A stretch of DNA of 64,000 nucleotides. It comes from Magnolia sinica (Eukaryota; Streptophyta; Magnoliopsida; Magnoliales; Magnoliaceae). Every line of letters begins with the position of its first letter. The stretch's first letter is position 1. The stretch lies in contig NC_080577.1 in NCBI RefSeq assembly GCF_029962835.1, positions 7,974,501 to 8,038,500 of the forward strand, read 5' to 3'. The notes under the pieces are model-generated. The model was not told the DNA's origin. It saw only the letters and a program-made list of their open reading frames with translations, and ran no database searches. A program made the translations under genes and the position numbers. This document shows positions 14,501 to 23,084 of the stretch, one piece after another.

Positions 14501-14665
14501 AAAGGACATGCCCGCGTTGCTGACCTACCAAAGATGAAAAAATTGCCCACCGAGAAAGAGAAACCTGTAATGCAGGAGGTGAAGACTAAGGTAGTGGTAA
14601 GCTCTTCTCCTTCTACCAAAGCCGGTGAAACAAATGGCAAGCAAGAGCAGGCAGTTTCATCATGA
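4346..14665 (+). CDS. IQ67-domain (IQD) calmodulin-binding protein, IQD9/IQD10-like
   Basis: Coding exons, all joined in phase 0: 4346-4414, 6559-6726, 11468-11695, 13799-13912 and 14270-14665, giving 324 residues. The start MGSGDWFK fits the short basic first exon of IQD9/IQD10-type proteins. The IQ67 domain begins near residue 66 with an IQ motif (AATRIQTAFRSFMARKALR) and continues through exon 3 (KIQAQIRARR). The exon 2/3 border splits the first IQ motif in phase 0, as is usual in this family. Later come the family segments EWCGGSDTMEEILARIQQRE, AMAYAFSHQ and WMERWISARPWESR, then a lysine- and serine-rich tail. IQD proteins bind calmodulin and act as microtubule- or membrane-associated scaffolds. 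That role is known for the family and not shown here. Intron 2 is over 4.7 kb because a gypsy element sits in it, antisense to the gene. All splice sites are GT-AG and no coding lesion is seen. Confidence 0.9.
4750..5230 (-). mobile_element. 5'-truncated L1-type LINE fragment
   Basis: The minus strand carries a decayed reverse-transcriptase tail. The zinc-binding zf-RVT segment reads EETFNHLFIHCPFVRKI (about 5205-5155), followed by AWHSVGIGKMRKLLWRM. Downstream come phrases typical of the last part of plant L1 ORF2. An A-rich tail lies at 4755-4787 when read on the minus strand. Only the 3' end is left and frames are broken. It lies in the first coding intron of the IQD gene. Confidence 0.7.
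5228..5335 (+). mobile_element. RTE-type LINE 3' end
   Basis: The segment GTGTAGTCAACCCCAATTAG followed by TTGGATAAGGCTTACATGAAG and GATGACGACGGTGATG matches the usual 3' end of plant RTE LINEs (coding end plus a trinucleotide-rich tail). A longer relative ends at about 44862 in this window with nearly the same phrase. Only about 100 bases remain, abutting the L1 fragment. Confidence 0.55.
5506..5565. repeat. (TC)30 microsatellite
   Basis: Sixty-base TC dinucleotide run in the first coding intron of the IQD gene. Confidence 0.95.
6192..6394. mobile_element. Small MITE with terminal inverted repeats
   Basis: The left end reads GGGTGTGTTTGGTTGCTCA and GAATTGAATAAAG. The right end, reverse-complemented, reads GGCTTGTGTTTGGATAATCA and ATTCAATAAAG. 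About 200 bases lie between. A second element with similar arms lies at 13951-14218 in the same gene. The superfamily is unproven, and I could not fix a target-site duplication. Confidence 0.5.
6993..8202 (-). repeat. 3' LTR of the gypsy element
   Basis: 1210-bp direct repeat, partner of 9850-11066. A TATA-like CTATAAATAGG lies on the minus strand near 7838-7848, consistent with an LTR promoter. A short purine-rich tract (minus strand) abuts its inner edge at 8203-8212. Confidence 0.85.
8203..9849 (-). pseudogene. Remnant of gypsy pol 3' end (integrase C-terminus and chromodomain)
   Basis: Minus-strand pieces show the end of the integrase core (phrase ANFAFNSSVDRSTGLSPYEV near 9110-9040), the post-integrase region (NVRDSMMVHIRPEQYPP, 8860-8810) and a chromodomain-like stretch (KYLVKWKSRPASDSTW, 8345-8298). 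This order is that of chromoviruses. The coding region is broken in several places and lacks gag, protease and reverse transcriptase. Confidence 0.75.
8479..8595. repeat. 42-bp tandem repeat, about 2.8 copies, inside gypsy remnant
   Basis: The unit GGTAGAGGCTGGAAAAATAG... recurs at 8479, 8521 and 8563. Read on the minus strand it corresponds to a 14-residue proline- and phenylalanine-rich repeat ahead of the chromodomain remnant. Confidence 0.85.
9850..11066 (-). repeat. 5' LTR of the gypsy element
   Basis: 1217-bp direct repeat, partner of 6993-8202. The target-site duplication CGCTC follows at 11067-11071. The primer-binding site lies a few bases inside its inner edge, near 9835-9847. Confidence 0.85.
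11835..12200. mobile_element. Foldback element, family 2 (copy A)
   Basis: The left arm starts TCTCAAGTCCAACCTGTTGG. The right arm, reverse-complemented, starts TCTCAAGTCCAACTGGTTGG. The arms continue to mirror each other over more than 100 bases (for example CCACCCAGCGGACAACTTCC against its mirrored partner), so the single strand could fold into a long hairpin. A related copy lies at 35771-36050. It lies in intron 3 of the IQD gene, and no coding capacity is seen. Confidence 0.7.
12880..13330. repeat. Fragment of a dispersed repeat (ACTCAGGTTTTCAG...GGGCCCATG type)
   Basis: The run of phrases CAGTGCACTCAGGTTTTCAG and CAGTAGGGCCCATG resembles stretches at 15370-15430, 23505-23640, 30860-31000 and possibly 38398-38520. 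In two of these a phrase like CCAGACCATTGGT follows. This points to one old dispersed family. No ends or inverted repeats could be fixed. Confidence 0.4.
13951..14218. mobile_element. Small MITE with terminal inverted repeats, second copy
   Basis: The left end reads GGTGTGTTTGGATGCTCAG and GAATTGCAATA. The right end, reverse-complemented, reads GGCTGCATTTGGCTGCTTG and GAATTGCAATA. It resembles the element at 6192-6394. It fills most of intron 4 of the IQD gene and ends about 50 bases before the last coding exon. Confidence 0.5.
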
Positions 14666-14842
14666 ACAAGTGAAAAAGGTATTTGACGCAATGCCGGTAC
14701 CGGGGTGGGCCATGGGACCGATCACTGATCTACTGCCGGGTTCAATGCAAGACAAGGCGAAACATGTGGGTGGAAGAGGGGTATTTCCTTAGCAGCCTTG
14801 TTTGGTTGTCTTCTCGTTGTTTCATATATAGAAATGTTGGTG

Positions 14843-14880
<38 letters not shown>

Positions 14881-16156
14881 TTGATGGAAGCGTGCAAAAT
14901 AAAAAGAACAGGCCACACTTGTGGAAGTAGCCTGATCAAATATATCTATTTATTATGTAAATTTAGCAATTTGAATTCTGTATTTGCTTTCATCACAAGG
15001 TATGCTTTTGTGTAATTGATTCTTTGTGGAAGATGACACGCACAGCTCGTGTGGTATGCAGGTTTCAGCTCCGGTTTGTTTCATACCACTGTGGATGGGC
15101 TGTCTGAAAGTATCGTCAATGGGACAATCATAACATTTCAATTTGTGCCCTATGGATAAGAGAGATGGTTAATGTGAGATTGAACTGTAAAGAAACAGGG
15201 TCCCCATGATTGGTTGCTGGGAACTTCCATTGCCGGATATTTTTGGGCATGGTCCATTGGTGGGACATAGCATTACCAATGGTCTGGATTGCCCGGCCAT
15301 GGTGTCCACTTGAACCTGACTGCACAAATCGTGTTGCGTGTCGTGTAATTACTTGTGTTATGATCCTCGATCCTGGAATATGCAAACTACACTTGGGATT
15401 TTCACTTAGTTGCACATACAGGTCACTACCGACCTATTGCCAGCCATGGGTGAGGGTCAGGCCCAGTCGCTATAGGACTGGGCTAGGCCTGGACCAGGGC
15501 CAATGCCTTTTTGGCCTGACTAGTGCTGGGGTCAACACCACGTCCCTCGCCTAACGTATTGCCAGCCATGGGTGAGGGCTGGGCAGTGTGTAGAGAGGCT
15601 CCTGCGTCCCATTTCTGACTAGTAATTGGTTGGGCGAAGGCTGGGTGATGTTGGCCCCATCCCTAGTTGAGCTAAAATGGCCTTGGCTATGGTCTAGGCC
15701 TAACCCAGCCCTGTAGCTGCAGGGGATGGCTGAGCTAACCCATGTAAGGAAAAGAGATTAATCTAGACGTAGATGCAATATAATGGGCAAATAAAAGTAA
15801 TGAGAGCAAAATAAATTACGGATGGCGGTTAAGTTGGTGAAATGATTGGTAGACCGAATGGTCTTCCAAACCTAAATGGTTGTGGTGTTGATCAACAGAA
15901 TGTGTCTGTTGAATCCCTAAAGACTAGGGGATTTGGGGAATTCGATAATAAAGTCATGAATATTTAACTAAAACTAATCCGACTTGCTGCAATGATGTAT
16001 TGGACAAAAGCAGAAACTAAATTACATTAAGCTAATCGATTGCCGAACAGAAGCGAAAAGGTGTGAACTATGACAGCATTGAGCTGAAAAGAGTTGTGTT
16101 TTGAGATAAATGTCAATGATAGGTAGCGTTGAGCTGAAAAAAATGTTGTGTTGATT
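14666..16156. other. 3' flank of the IQD gene and intergenic sequence
   Basis: The first few hundred bases are probably the IQD 3' untranslated region. A (GA)n run lies at 14845-14878, and AATAAAAAG occurs near 14898, but no poly(A) site is proven. Bases 15420-15740 are unusually GC-rich, with imperfect copies of CCATGGGTGAGGG and GGGCTGGGC, like the inner parts of the hAT-like elements elsewhere in the window. No gene is seen. Confidence 0.5.
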
Positions 16157-16161
16157 ATATT

Positions 16162-16335
16162 TGTAAACTGTGAAGTCAAAAGATTTTCTTCTGTATTTGA
16201 GACAACCTAATGGGACTGAATATATAGAGATTACAACTATCTATACAAGGAAAACAACAAACTCAGAATCCTCTACCTATGGAAATAAACTATACAAGGT
16301 ATACTAGTTATACAAGGTATGTGAGCTATCTAACA
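16162..16335 (-). repeat. 3' LTR of the copia element
   Basis: 174-bp LTR, partner of 21093-21266. The purine tract at 16336-16345 (minus strand) abuts it. Confidence 0.95.
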
Positions 16336-16345
16336 TCCTCCCTCA

Positions 16346-17825
16346 AGCTAATGCTGGTTATCGACAAGTAATAGCTTGCCAATTTGAAAAGAGTGACGTG
16401 TAGAAGTGAGAGACTTGGTGAGAGTGTCGGCAATCTGATCATGGGATGCAACATGTGGAAGAGAAATGAGCCCATACTGAAATTTTCCGCGAATAAAGTG
16501 ACAGTCAACTTCAATATGCTTTGTCCGTTCATGAAAAACCGGGTTAGAGGCAATCTGAATAGCACTGAGATTATCGACATGGAGTAAAGTAGGATTCTGT
16601 AGAGGAATGCCCAAGTTTGAAAGAAGTCCACGTAACCAGACGAGCTCACTACATGCAGCGGACATCGCCCGATACTCAGCTTCTGTGCTTGATTTGGAAA
16701 TAGTGGTCTGCTTCTTACAATTCCAAGAGATGAGAGAAGTGCCGAGAAAGACACAATAGCTAGTGGTAGATCTTCGTGTAAGAGCGCAACCGGCCCAATC
16801 AGCATCCGAATAAGCACGAAGGTCCAGAGTCGTCATGGAGGAGAAGAACAGGGATAAATCTAGAGTTCCACGAAGGTATCGTAGGATGCGCAACATCGCA
16901 GTCATACGAAGAGTCCGAGGAGCAGAAACAAACTGACTGACAACTTGTAAAGCGGAAACAATATCAGAGCAAGTCATAGTTAAGTAAACCAGACTCCCAA
17001 CTAAACGGCGGTATAAGTCGGGCTGTGCAAGTAGATCACCATCGTCACGGCCATAGTGAATGTTAAGTTCTAAAGGAGTCTGAACTGTCTTTTGATCCAT
17101 CAATGATGCCAATGCGAGAAAATCTTTGGTATATTTACGCTGGCTGACCAGGATCCCATGGTTGAAACGTAAAAATTCAAGTCCAAGAAAGAATGTTAGA
17201 TGGCCGAGGTCTTTCATCTTGAAGGATGATTGCAAAACTTTCTTTAAAGCCGAAATACCAGTAGCACCACTACCAGTCAGGAGGAGGTCGTCAACATAAA
17301 CCAGAACAATGACAATTCCGTGAGTAGTGGCGTGCAAAAATAAGGATGGGTCATGACCACTTTGAGTAAAGCTAGTACCCGTAACAACATCGTGAAGCGT
17401 TGGAACCATGCCCGAGGTGCCTGTTTGAGGCCGTACATGGCTTTCTTTAGGCGACATACCTTATTGTCAGGGATTAAAGAGCCAGGAGGAGGTTTCAAAT
17501 ATACGATTTCTTGGAGATCTCCATCAAGAAAATCATTTTTCACATCCATCTAAACGAGTGACCATGAGCGAACAGAAGATATATCCAAAAGAGTACGAAC
17601 AGTTTTCATCTTGGCCATAGGAGCGAAAGTCTCATCATAATCAATTCCGTATTCCTGTTTGTATCCCTGACCGACAAGTTGAGCCTTGTATCGATCCAAT
17701 GATCCATCAGACTTGAGCTTGACAGAATAAATCCATTTGCTACCAATTAGCTGTTGGTCAGCAGGTCGAGTGACAATGTCCCACATATAATTATCATCCA
17801 ATGCCGTAAGTTCTTCTGCCATAAC
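16346..17825 (-). pseudogene. Copia reverse transcriptase and RNase H remnant
   Basis: Minus-strand sequence shows the copia RT start (NYMWDIVTRPADQQLIGSKW near 17790-17730), the phrase [15 protein letters not shown] (17440), the YVDD box ([10 protein letters not shown] near 17300), and the RNase H part with STEAEYRAM (near 16680) and a KHIEVDCHFIR segment (near 16510). These are diagnostic for the family. The frame is interrupted in this part as well. Confidence 0.9.
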
Positions 17826-18176
17826 ATTCTTCTAACAATTATGAGTGGCTGCCTGAGAGTATGAAGTAGGAATAGAAACAGTATCCAGAGTAGCATTCAT
17901 GATAGACATAAAGCATATTAAGCGATCAGACGCTCGATGTTCACGAGCGGAATGACGTATCGAGGTAGGTTCGAGATCTGTAATAGGTACAGTAGGTTCG
18001 GGTTGAGTAATAAGTGGTGGATCTGTACGTGGTCGACGTGAGTAAACCTACAATGGACGAGGGAGAGTACTTGAGGCAAACGGAATTTCTGGAAAGGCGG
18101 TTAGACCAGGAGAGTTTGGAGTGTGCGGAGGAGGAAGAGATGAATGAAAGACAATGTGTTCAAGAAAAACAACATG

Positions 18177-19165
18177 TCATGAAATCCGAACACGACGAGA
18201 AACCGGATCATAACATCGAAAACCCTTCTGAGTTTTTCCAAATTCCAAGTACATACATTTGACAGATTTTAGAGATAGTTTATTACGTTCACGTGAAGTT
18301 AGGTGAACATAACAAATACAATCAAAAACACCAAATGTGGAATATGCAGGAGGTAAGCTGGTGAGAACAAAGTAAGGAGATTTACTGTTCAGAACTTTGG
18401 TTAGCATCCGGTTAATCAAGTAGATGGAATGTAATGTTGCTTCCGCCCAGAAATAACGAGGAACACTTATAGTTGTCATCAGGGTGTTTACAGTTTCAAC
18501 AATATGACGATTTTTGCGTTCAGCCACCCCATTCTGTTGTGGAGTATCAGAACAGGTGGTCTGATGAATAATCCCATGCCCTTGAAGAAATGTATGAAAA
18601 TCGGTTAAGAGATATTCCCCCCTTGAGTCAGAGCGGAGAGTTTGAATTGGAACCCGAAATTGAATCTCCACCATAGAGTGAAATAACTTGAATTTTTCAA
18701 AAACCTGTGACTTTGATTGCAGAAAGTAAATCCAAGTGTAACGTGTGAAATCATTAATGAATATAACATAGTATCATAACCCAGAGAGAGACATAATTGG
18801 TGAAGGACCCCGGACATCTGTATGCACAAGTTCAAACATAGAAGATTTTGTAGTACTTAGAGAAAAGAGAATACACTTACTTTTTGAAAGACAATAGGAA
18901 AAATAAGAATAATCCAAATCATTTTTATTAAGAGAAATATTTCTTAACATGGCAGACGAAATTAACTGAAGTAACTGATCGGAATGTGGATGACCCAGGC
19001 GAAAGTACCACAGTTCCCACAATTTATTTGCCGAACAAATATCTGATGAAGATGGAGAAAAGAAACAACGAGCCGGAGTGACAGATGGATCAAAATCCAG
19101 CACGTACAAACGACCATGCCGCCTACCCCTTCCAAGTACCTTCCCCATTGCCAGATCCTCCACAA
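18177..19165 (-). pseudogene. Copia integrase and pre-integrase remnant
   Basis: The minus strand shows a GAG-pre-integrase stretch (NLWELWYFRLGHPHSDQL-like, near 19030) and the integrase core phrases LRSDSRGEYLLTDF, GIIHQTTCSDTPQQNGVAER and KNRHIVETVNTLM (18640-18480). The order fits a copia polyprotein. It is broken. Confidence 0.85.
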
Positions 19166-19499
19166 AACAACATATTGGGAAGAAATATGACTAAACAGTT
19201 ATTGGGTGTGAGTAGACCAACTGAAATTAAATTGGAGGAGAGGTTAGGGACATGAAACACATCACGAAGGGTGAACTAACGATAAGCAGAAAGAGAGAAA
19301 GTCAATGATCCAACAGACTCAATAGGTAGTCTAGTGCCATCGGCAGTAGAAATAACCTGATTGCCGATGTAGGGACGAATGTCACGAAGATGGAATACAA
19401 CATCGGTCATATGAATGAAAACACCCGAATTGAAGAACCATGTAGAAGATGGGGATATACCTGACATACCGGCCTCAAAAAGGGCCTGAACGATTTGCT

Positions 19500-20660
19500 A
19501 GAGCATCGCAGGAGTCAACAGAGATGAGAGACCTTCAACAGAAACAGTAGATGTAGAATTACTAATAGACGGCCCGGAAGAAATAGTGACAGCAGTAGCA
19601 GAAAGAGCATGACACGGCCACGGCTACGACCACAACCACCACGTCCATGGCCGAAAGAAGATGCAGAGGCACGTGTACGGCAGTCCTCAATACCATGACC
19701 AATCCGTCGATAATAAGCGCACTATTCTTTACATTGAACGACAACATGACCTACCTTGTTGCAGCCGCGACAAGTCAAAGGAGTAGAATCACGCGTTGGT
19801 GTAGTGGTGGACACAGCAAGCACCATATCAGATGATCCCAAAGTTAAGGAAGGAAGAGAGAACTTTCAGTCGTTGTTCCTCAGCCAATAAATTATTAATA
19901 ACCGAATTCAATGAAGGAGTAGGGCTACGGTTCAAGAGAGCAGCCCGACAATGCTCAAATTCGGACACAGCTTCATAAGAAACTGTTGAACTTGCGCACT
20001 CTCGCGCATAGTTTGGAATATCTTAAAGTCATGAGAAAATGTTGGATCCATCATAGTCATCTCAGTCCAAATTGTGACAATTTTGGAGTAAAATGATTGA
20101 ATATTGTCGTCACCCTGAGTAAGGTTAATGAGATCCCATTCTAGGCGGTATAACCGGGCCGCATTACTCTGTTGATAAATTGTCTGGAGATGCTCCCACA
20201 TTGCCTTAGCAGTGTGATGAGGTGTGAGGCCAACAGCAATGCACCAATCGACAGAATCAAAAATTCAGGTAATAATTCGTTCATTGTTCATTTCCCAATC
20301 AGCTAATTTTTCGGCATCTGTAGAAGTGGGGATAGTAACAAATCCATCAATTAGTCCCCACAAACCACGACCCTTGAGGAAGTTCTGAAAATGGATGACC
20401 CATAGAGAATAATTGGTACCATCAAAACTATAACATGGGGCCTCTGTAGGTGACAGGTTCTTGTCCATTGATCTAAAATAATGTAAAACACGCAAGGAGT
20501 TACAGTAGAAGAAGGTCGTAGAAGTACCGTACAACAGGAGATACCCAAGGCGGAATAGCAACAGGAATAGGAGCTCTGGATCTGGAAAAGAGAGATCGGA
20601 AGCAATCAACAATAGAGGCAACAGGGGCGCTGGATCTTGATCTGAAAAATCGAGCACTGA
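19500..20660 (-). pseudogene. Copia gag remnant
   Basis: The minus strand shows FDGTNYSLWVIHFQNFLKGR (near 20430-20370), MWEHLQTIYQQSNAARLYRL (20200) and later gag phrases, typical of plant copia gag. The region is interrupted. Confidence 0.75.
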
Positions 20661-21060
20661 CGCTGGATCTGGATCTGGATCTGGAAAATTGAGCAGGGGT
20701 GCTGGATCTAGATTTGGAAAATTAGAAAATCGAGTACGGGCGCTGGATCTTAATCTGGAGTAGGAAAATTGAGCAGGGGCGCTGGATCTGGAGCAGGAAA
20801 ATCAAGCAGGGGCGCTGGATCTGGAGCAGAAAAATCGAGCAGGGGTGTTGGATCTGGATCTGGAATATTGAAAAATCAAGCAGGGGGTGGCTGGACGACG
20901 CAAAATCGAGCAGGGGGTGGCCGGACGCAGCAGGGATGGGGCCGGACGCGGCAGGGATGGTGGTCGGACCAGCAGGGATGGGGCCGAACGCAGCAAAGAT
21001 GATGACCGGACCCAAGGATGGTCGGATCTGACAGGTGGTGGTGCCAGTGACAATGGGGTG
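20640..21060. repeat. Tandem repeats in the copia leader
   Basis: A roughly 33-bp unit around GAGCAGGGGCGCTGGATCTG recurs several times at 20640-20870. It is followed by a second set around GCAGGGATGGGGCCGGACGC at 20930-21010. They lie between the 5' LTR and gag on the minus strand, in the leader or gag start. The unit is GC-rich, unlike its surroundings. Confidence 0.8.
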
Positions 21061-21080
21061 GTCGGATTTGGATCATTAGG

Positions 21081-21092
21081 TCTCTGATACCA
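21081..21092 (-). other. Copia primer-binding site
   Basis: The minus strand reads TGGTATCAGAGA immediately after the 5' LTR, the usual copia site matching the 3' end of initiator-Met tRNA. Confidence 0.85.
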
Positions 21093-21266
21093 TGTAAACT
21101 GTGAAGTCAAAATGTTTTCTTCTGTATTTGAGACAACCCAATGTGGTTGAATATATAGAGATTGCAACCATCTATACAAGGAAAACAATAAACTCAGAAT
21201 CCTCTACCTATGAAAATAAACTATACAAGGTATACTAGTTATACAAGGTATGTGAGCTGTCTAACA
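21093..21266 (-). repeat. 5' LTR of the copia element
   Basis: 174-bp LTR, partner of 16162-16335, followed on the plus strand by the ATATT target-site duplication. Confidence 0.95.
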
Positions 21267-21271
21267 ATATT

Positions 21272-22465
21272 AACATGAGACATAGGTTCTTTATTCTATA
21301 CTGATTTTATAGATTTGAAGAGGTAATAGTTGTACGTAGAGTTCCGTAGCCTTAGTGAGGTAGAATAGTAGCTATCCGATTTGTGGCGAGGTAGAAAGTA
21401 GACAGAGATAGGCCTCATTCAAAAGGACAACTGTGTTACTTGAATGGATATGGATCTTCAATGGGTGTGATTTGCGTACATGGGCATGCACTGCTCGCAG
21501 TCCCACCAAATGGATGGCCCTGATTGAAAAACCATAAGCTTGTCATCCATGTATGTAGAGTCTGATTTGTGGGCATCATTGTGAATGGATCATAACCCAA
21601 AAATCACAATGACCGGCCACAAGGGACAAGTAACAAAAGGTGTCACGTGAGGGAGGGGAGAGGCAAAAGTCAATTTCACGGAAGTAGTTGTTTGAGGGTC
21701 ATGTAAGGCGTGTAAGGCTGGCCGTTAATCGTGTTGTTGTGCAGTGTGTTGTGTTATGGACTGTGCTTGGCCAACTTAATCGGCTGTGCTTAAAGCTAGA
21801 CATCCAGTCGAGTCAGAATGAGTTAGGGTTGACTCTACTCGTTCTGATTTTGAAATAGGCCTGACCCGAACTCGATACCGAGTCCAGCATGCCTAACTCG
21901 ATTTGAGTCCGGTCTGGCCTGATCCGGACCGACTCCGATCCGGTCAGAAGTATCGAGTCAGGTCGAGTTGGCATCGAGTTGGATTGAGAGATGAGGGAGG
22001 GAGAGACCGAGAGATTGGAGAGGAGAAAAAGGAGGAGGAGGGTGATAGTGGTGGGTGGTTGCCGGGTTTGGAAGATGAGGATGATGAGGGGGAGAGAGAG
22101 AGAGAGAGAGGTCGGGCTTGGAAGATAAGGAGGATGATAGAGGGATAGAGAGATTTTGGGATCGGATCAGGGGTAGGATGCGCTGGATAGGGTTAGAGAG
22201 TCGGATTTCGGATCGAGTCGGATATAACGAGATCGAGTTTCGGGTTGAGTTGAATCGAGTTACTAGGTAACTGGAGCTCGACTCGGTTTGAGTTCGGATT
22301 GTGCGAATCCTACTCGGTTTGGACTGACTCACCTATTCGGTTCGAGTCGAGACGGATATGAACGAGTCAAGTTGGCTGGATCAAGCCATCCTGTGCCCAC
22401 CTGTAGCTGTGCTTAGTACGGTGCCCCAGGCCATGATATTGAAGCCCAGCACGTCGTGGTGTGGT
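21272..22465. other. Intergenic repeats between the copia element and the Nudix cluster
   Basis: No gene. Bases 21560-21640 share phrases (GGATCATAACCCAAAAATCA, ATGACCGG) with 26660-26720, a dispersed repeat. Bases 21780-22370 are rich in GAGTCGAGT and its reverse complement, resembling the interior of hAT-like elements. The GA-rich run at 22095-22111 is a short microsatellite. Confidence 0.45.
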
Positions 22466-22910
22466 AGGACACTGTGGGCCCACTGTGATGCATGTGTTTT
22501 TATCTATTCGGTCCATCCGTTTCAGCAGCTCGATGTAGAGCATGATCCATATCGAAGCGCTTCCAAAGCTCAAGTAGGGATAATGACAGTTGAAACCTTA
22601 AAGGCCCGCAGTGATGTTTATCTGTCATCCAACCTGTTCATAACGTCGGGTAGACGTGTTGAAGGCTCAGCTTGATCGAAAGCTTCGGAGGCCTCAAGAA
22701 GATTTCAACTTCAATCATCACTGTTTCCTGTGGTGTGGTCCACTTGAGTTTTGGATATGCTTCAATTTTGGACTTGTGCACTAATATGATCTGGGAAAAT
22801 GGATGGACGGCGTGGATAAAACACATACATCATGGCGGGCTCCAGAGAGTCCTGCCATCAGCAGGTCCGTCCTTCCGGTGGTGGCAACGTGTCACCACGC
22901 AATCCGCTTA
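22466..22910. mobile_element. Foldback element, family 1 (upstream of Nudix copy 1)
   Basis: The left arm has GTGGGCCCACTGTGATGCAT and CGGTCCATCCGTTT. The right arm has the mirrored AAATGGATGGACGGCGTGG and ATACATCATGGCGGGC. Between lie the family's inner phrases (CAACCTGTTCATAA, CCTGTGGTGTGGTCCACTTG). The right end reaches GCAATCCGCTT at 22899-22909, the reverse complement of the AAGCGGATTG terminus seen at other copies. Confidence 0.75.
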
Positions 22911-23084
22911 CGTCGTGGACGGCGCAATTTAGCCGTTTACAATATAATAATGCTAACATAAGCGGCAGTGCGACGTAAACCTCTCTCCCCCCTTGGGAGT
23001 CCCGCAGGGACTCATCACCATGATCTCAGCTCTAAGAAGGATTCCAAAGCCGCTCCTTTGGTAAATCCTCCCTCGAAAAAGCTC

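Larger units (their letters stand above)
16162..21266 (-). mobile_element. Ty1/copia LTR retrotransposon, structurally complete ends, broken coding region
   Basis: Two 174-bp LTRs, 16162-16335 and 21093-21266, start TGTAAACTGTGAAG and end ATCTAACA or GTCTAACA (plus strand). A 5-bp target-site duplication ATATT flanks it (16157-16161 and 21267-21271). On the minus strand, a primer-binding site TGGTATCAGAG directly follows the 5' LTR and a purine tract TGAGGGAGGA directly precedes the 3' LTR. The order gag, integrase, reverse transcriptase, RNase H is the copia order. The polyprotein is broken, with at least about six interruptions. The LTRs differ at about 11 of 174 positions (about 6 percent). 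That is several million years at usual plant rates, older than the gypsy insertion. Confidence 0.95.

Noticed and set aside
14845-14878. Coding meaning of the (GA)n run after the IQD gene
   Set aside because: It is a plain microsatellite in the 3' flank; the frames through it are not conserved sequence.
22968-23084. A 39-residue N-terminal extension of Nudix copy 1
   Set aside because: It is in frame but has no counterpart in copies 2 or 3. The better upstream match to copy 2 is in another frame.
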